A stretch of DNA of 64,000 nucleotides, taken from positions 62,001 to 126,000 of the forward strand of contig CAUQNX010000011.1 of NCBI GenBank assembly GCA_963519845.1. The letters are read 5' to 3'. Within the stretch, counting starts at the first letter, position 1. Every line of letters starts with the position of its first letter. The stretch is from Moellerella sp963519845. GTDB taxonomy: Bacteria > Pseudomonadota > Gammaproteobacteria > Enterobacterales > Enterobacteriaceae. The translations under genes and the position numbers were made by a program. The notes beneath the pieces are model-generated. The model had not been told where the DNA came from. It searched no databases and worked only from the letters and a program-made list of their open reading frames with translations. This document shows positions 63,514-64,000 of the stretch, piece after piece.

Positions 63514-64000
63514 ATGGCTATATCTCTTGAAAATAAAGTTGCTGCAATTACAGGAGCAGCTTCTGGTATAGGCTTAGAGTGTGCACGAATACTGATCAAC
63601 GCCGGCGCTAAAGTTGTCTTGGTTGATCGGGCCGAAGAGCGATTAAATCAGTTAGTCGCTGAGCTTGGTGAAAATGCAATTCCACTGGTTATCGACCTAA
63701 TGGACAATAAACAAGTGGATGGAATGCTTGATGCCATTATAGCCAAAGCTGGTCGTTTAGATATTTTCCATGCTAATGCTGGTGCATATATTGGCGGGCC
63801 CGTTGCTGAAGGTGACCCTGACGTGTGGGATAAAGTCTTAAATCTCAATATTAATGCTGCATTTCGTTGCGTACGTGCCGTACTTCCTCACTTTATCGCC
63901 CAAAAATCGGGGGATGTGCTATTTACCAGCTCTATCGCTGGCGTGGTGCCTGTTATTTGGGAGCCAATCTATACGGCCTCAAAATTTGCCGTACAAGCAT
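63514..64000 (+). CDS. rbtD: Ribitol 2-dehydrogenase, cut by window end
   Basis: The first ~162 residues of a short-chain dehydrogenase are present, starting at ATG 63514 after GGAG. The cofactor motif is ITGAASGIGLECAR (about 12-25). NAGAYIGGPVAEGDPDVWD and the active-site YTASK are present, with serine in TSSIAG. The sequence closely follows Klebsiella ribitol dehydrogenase as I recall it. It oxidises ribitol to D-ribulose. The rest, and probably rbtK and rbtT, lie beyond the window. Confidence 0.93.
   Translation, partial: MAISLENKVAAITGAASGIGLECARILINAGAKVVLVDRAEERLNQLVAELGENAIPLVIDLMDNKQVDGMLDAIIAKAGRLDIFHANAGAYIGGPVAEGDPDVWDKVLNLNINAAFRCVRAVLPHFIAQKSGDVLFTSSIAGVVPVIWEPIYTASKFAVQA

Noticed and set aside
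1..64000. CRISPR arrays, tRNA or rRNA genes, intact insertion sequences or prophage
   Set aside because: No regularly spaced repeats, cloverleaf-like gene, transposase or integrase was seen on reading the sequence and predicted proteins; short items could be missed without tools.

Overview
The window looks like chromosome of a low-GC member of the Enterobacterales. Most housekeeping genes (hrpA, ydbH-ynbE-ydbL, ldhA, minCDE, rnd, fadD, tsaB, zwf, pykA, znuABC, ruvABC, aspS, cmoAB) have close Escherichia coli counterparts, often in the E. coli order, but intergenic DNA is very AT-rich. Low GC, a ribitol/D-arabinitol locus, no Entner-Doudoroff genes beside zwf, and fimbrial and two-partner-secretion genes in accessory positions suggest Morganellaceae, most likely Providencia or a close relative such as Moellerella. 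The genus is inference.

Layout. 1-221: end of a basic amino acid antiporter. 826-5560: a compact four-gene chaperone-usher fimbrial operon. 5635-21536: conserved core, with hrpA, the envelope lipid-transport set ydbH-ynbE-ydbL, ldhA, grxB, a DUF4377-type lipoprotein, a probable catalytically dead YdeN/RBBP9-like hydrolase, ycgN, ycgM, a lytic transglycosylase, ycgL and minCDE. 21668-22786: an orphan two-partner-secretion (TPS) domain protein. 23080-32192: rnd, fadD, yeaY, tsaB, yoaA, yoaB, a small secreted protein with an internal duplication, and the spermidine exporter mdtJI. A candidate leader peptide lies at 32352-32453.

32885-38531 is an accessory island. Its left half is decayed (frameshifted MFS transporter, TonB-dependent siderophore receptor with a nonsense codon and deletions, filamentous-haemagglutinin fragment). 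Its right half carries three intact tandem paralogues of an unrecognised ~276-residue family, each with its own promoter-like upstream DNA. Two copies are nearly identical except for one sharply bounded segment. This is the best candidate here for an undescribed system.

38779-56732 returns to core: zwf and hexR with a HexR operator between them, pykA, lpxM-mepM-znuA divergent from znuCB across a Zur-like box, ruvCAB with yebC-nudB-aspS, then yecN-cmoA-cmoB. 56839-64000 is a pentitol catabolic locus: dalT-dalK-dalD with dalR for D-arabinitol, and rbtR with rbtD (cut by the window end) for ribitol. Operator-like repeats are visible in front of dalD/dalR and rbtD. No tRNA, rRNA, CRISPR array or intact insertion sequence was recognised.
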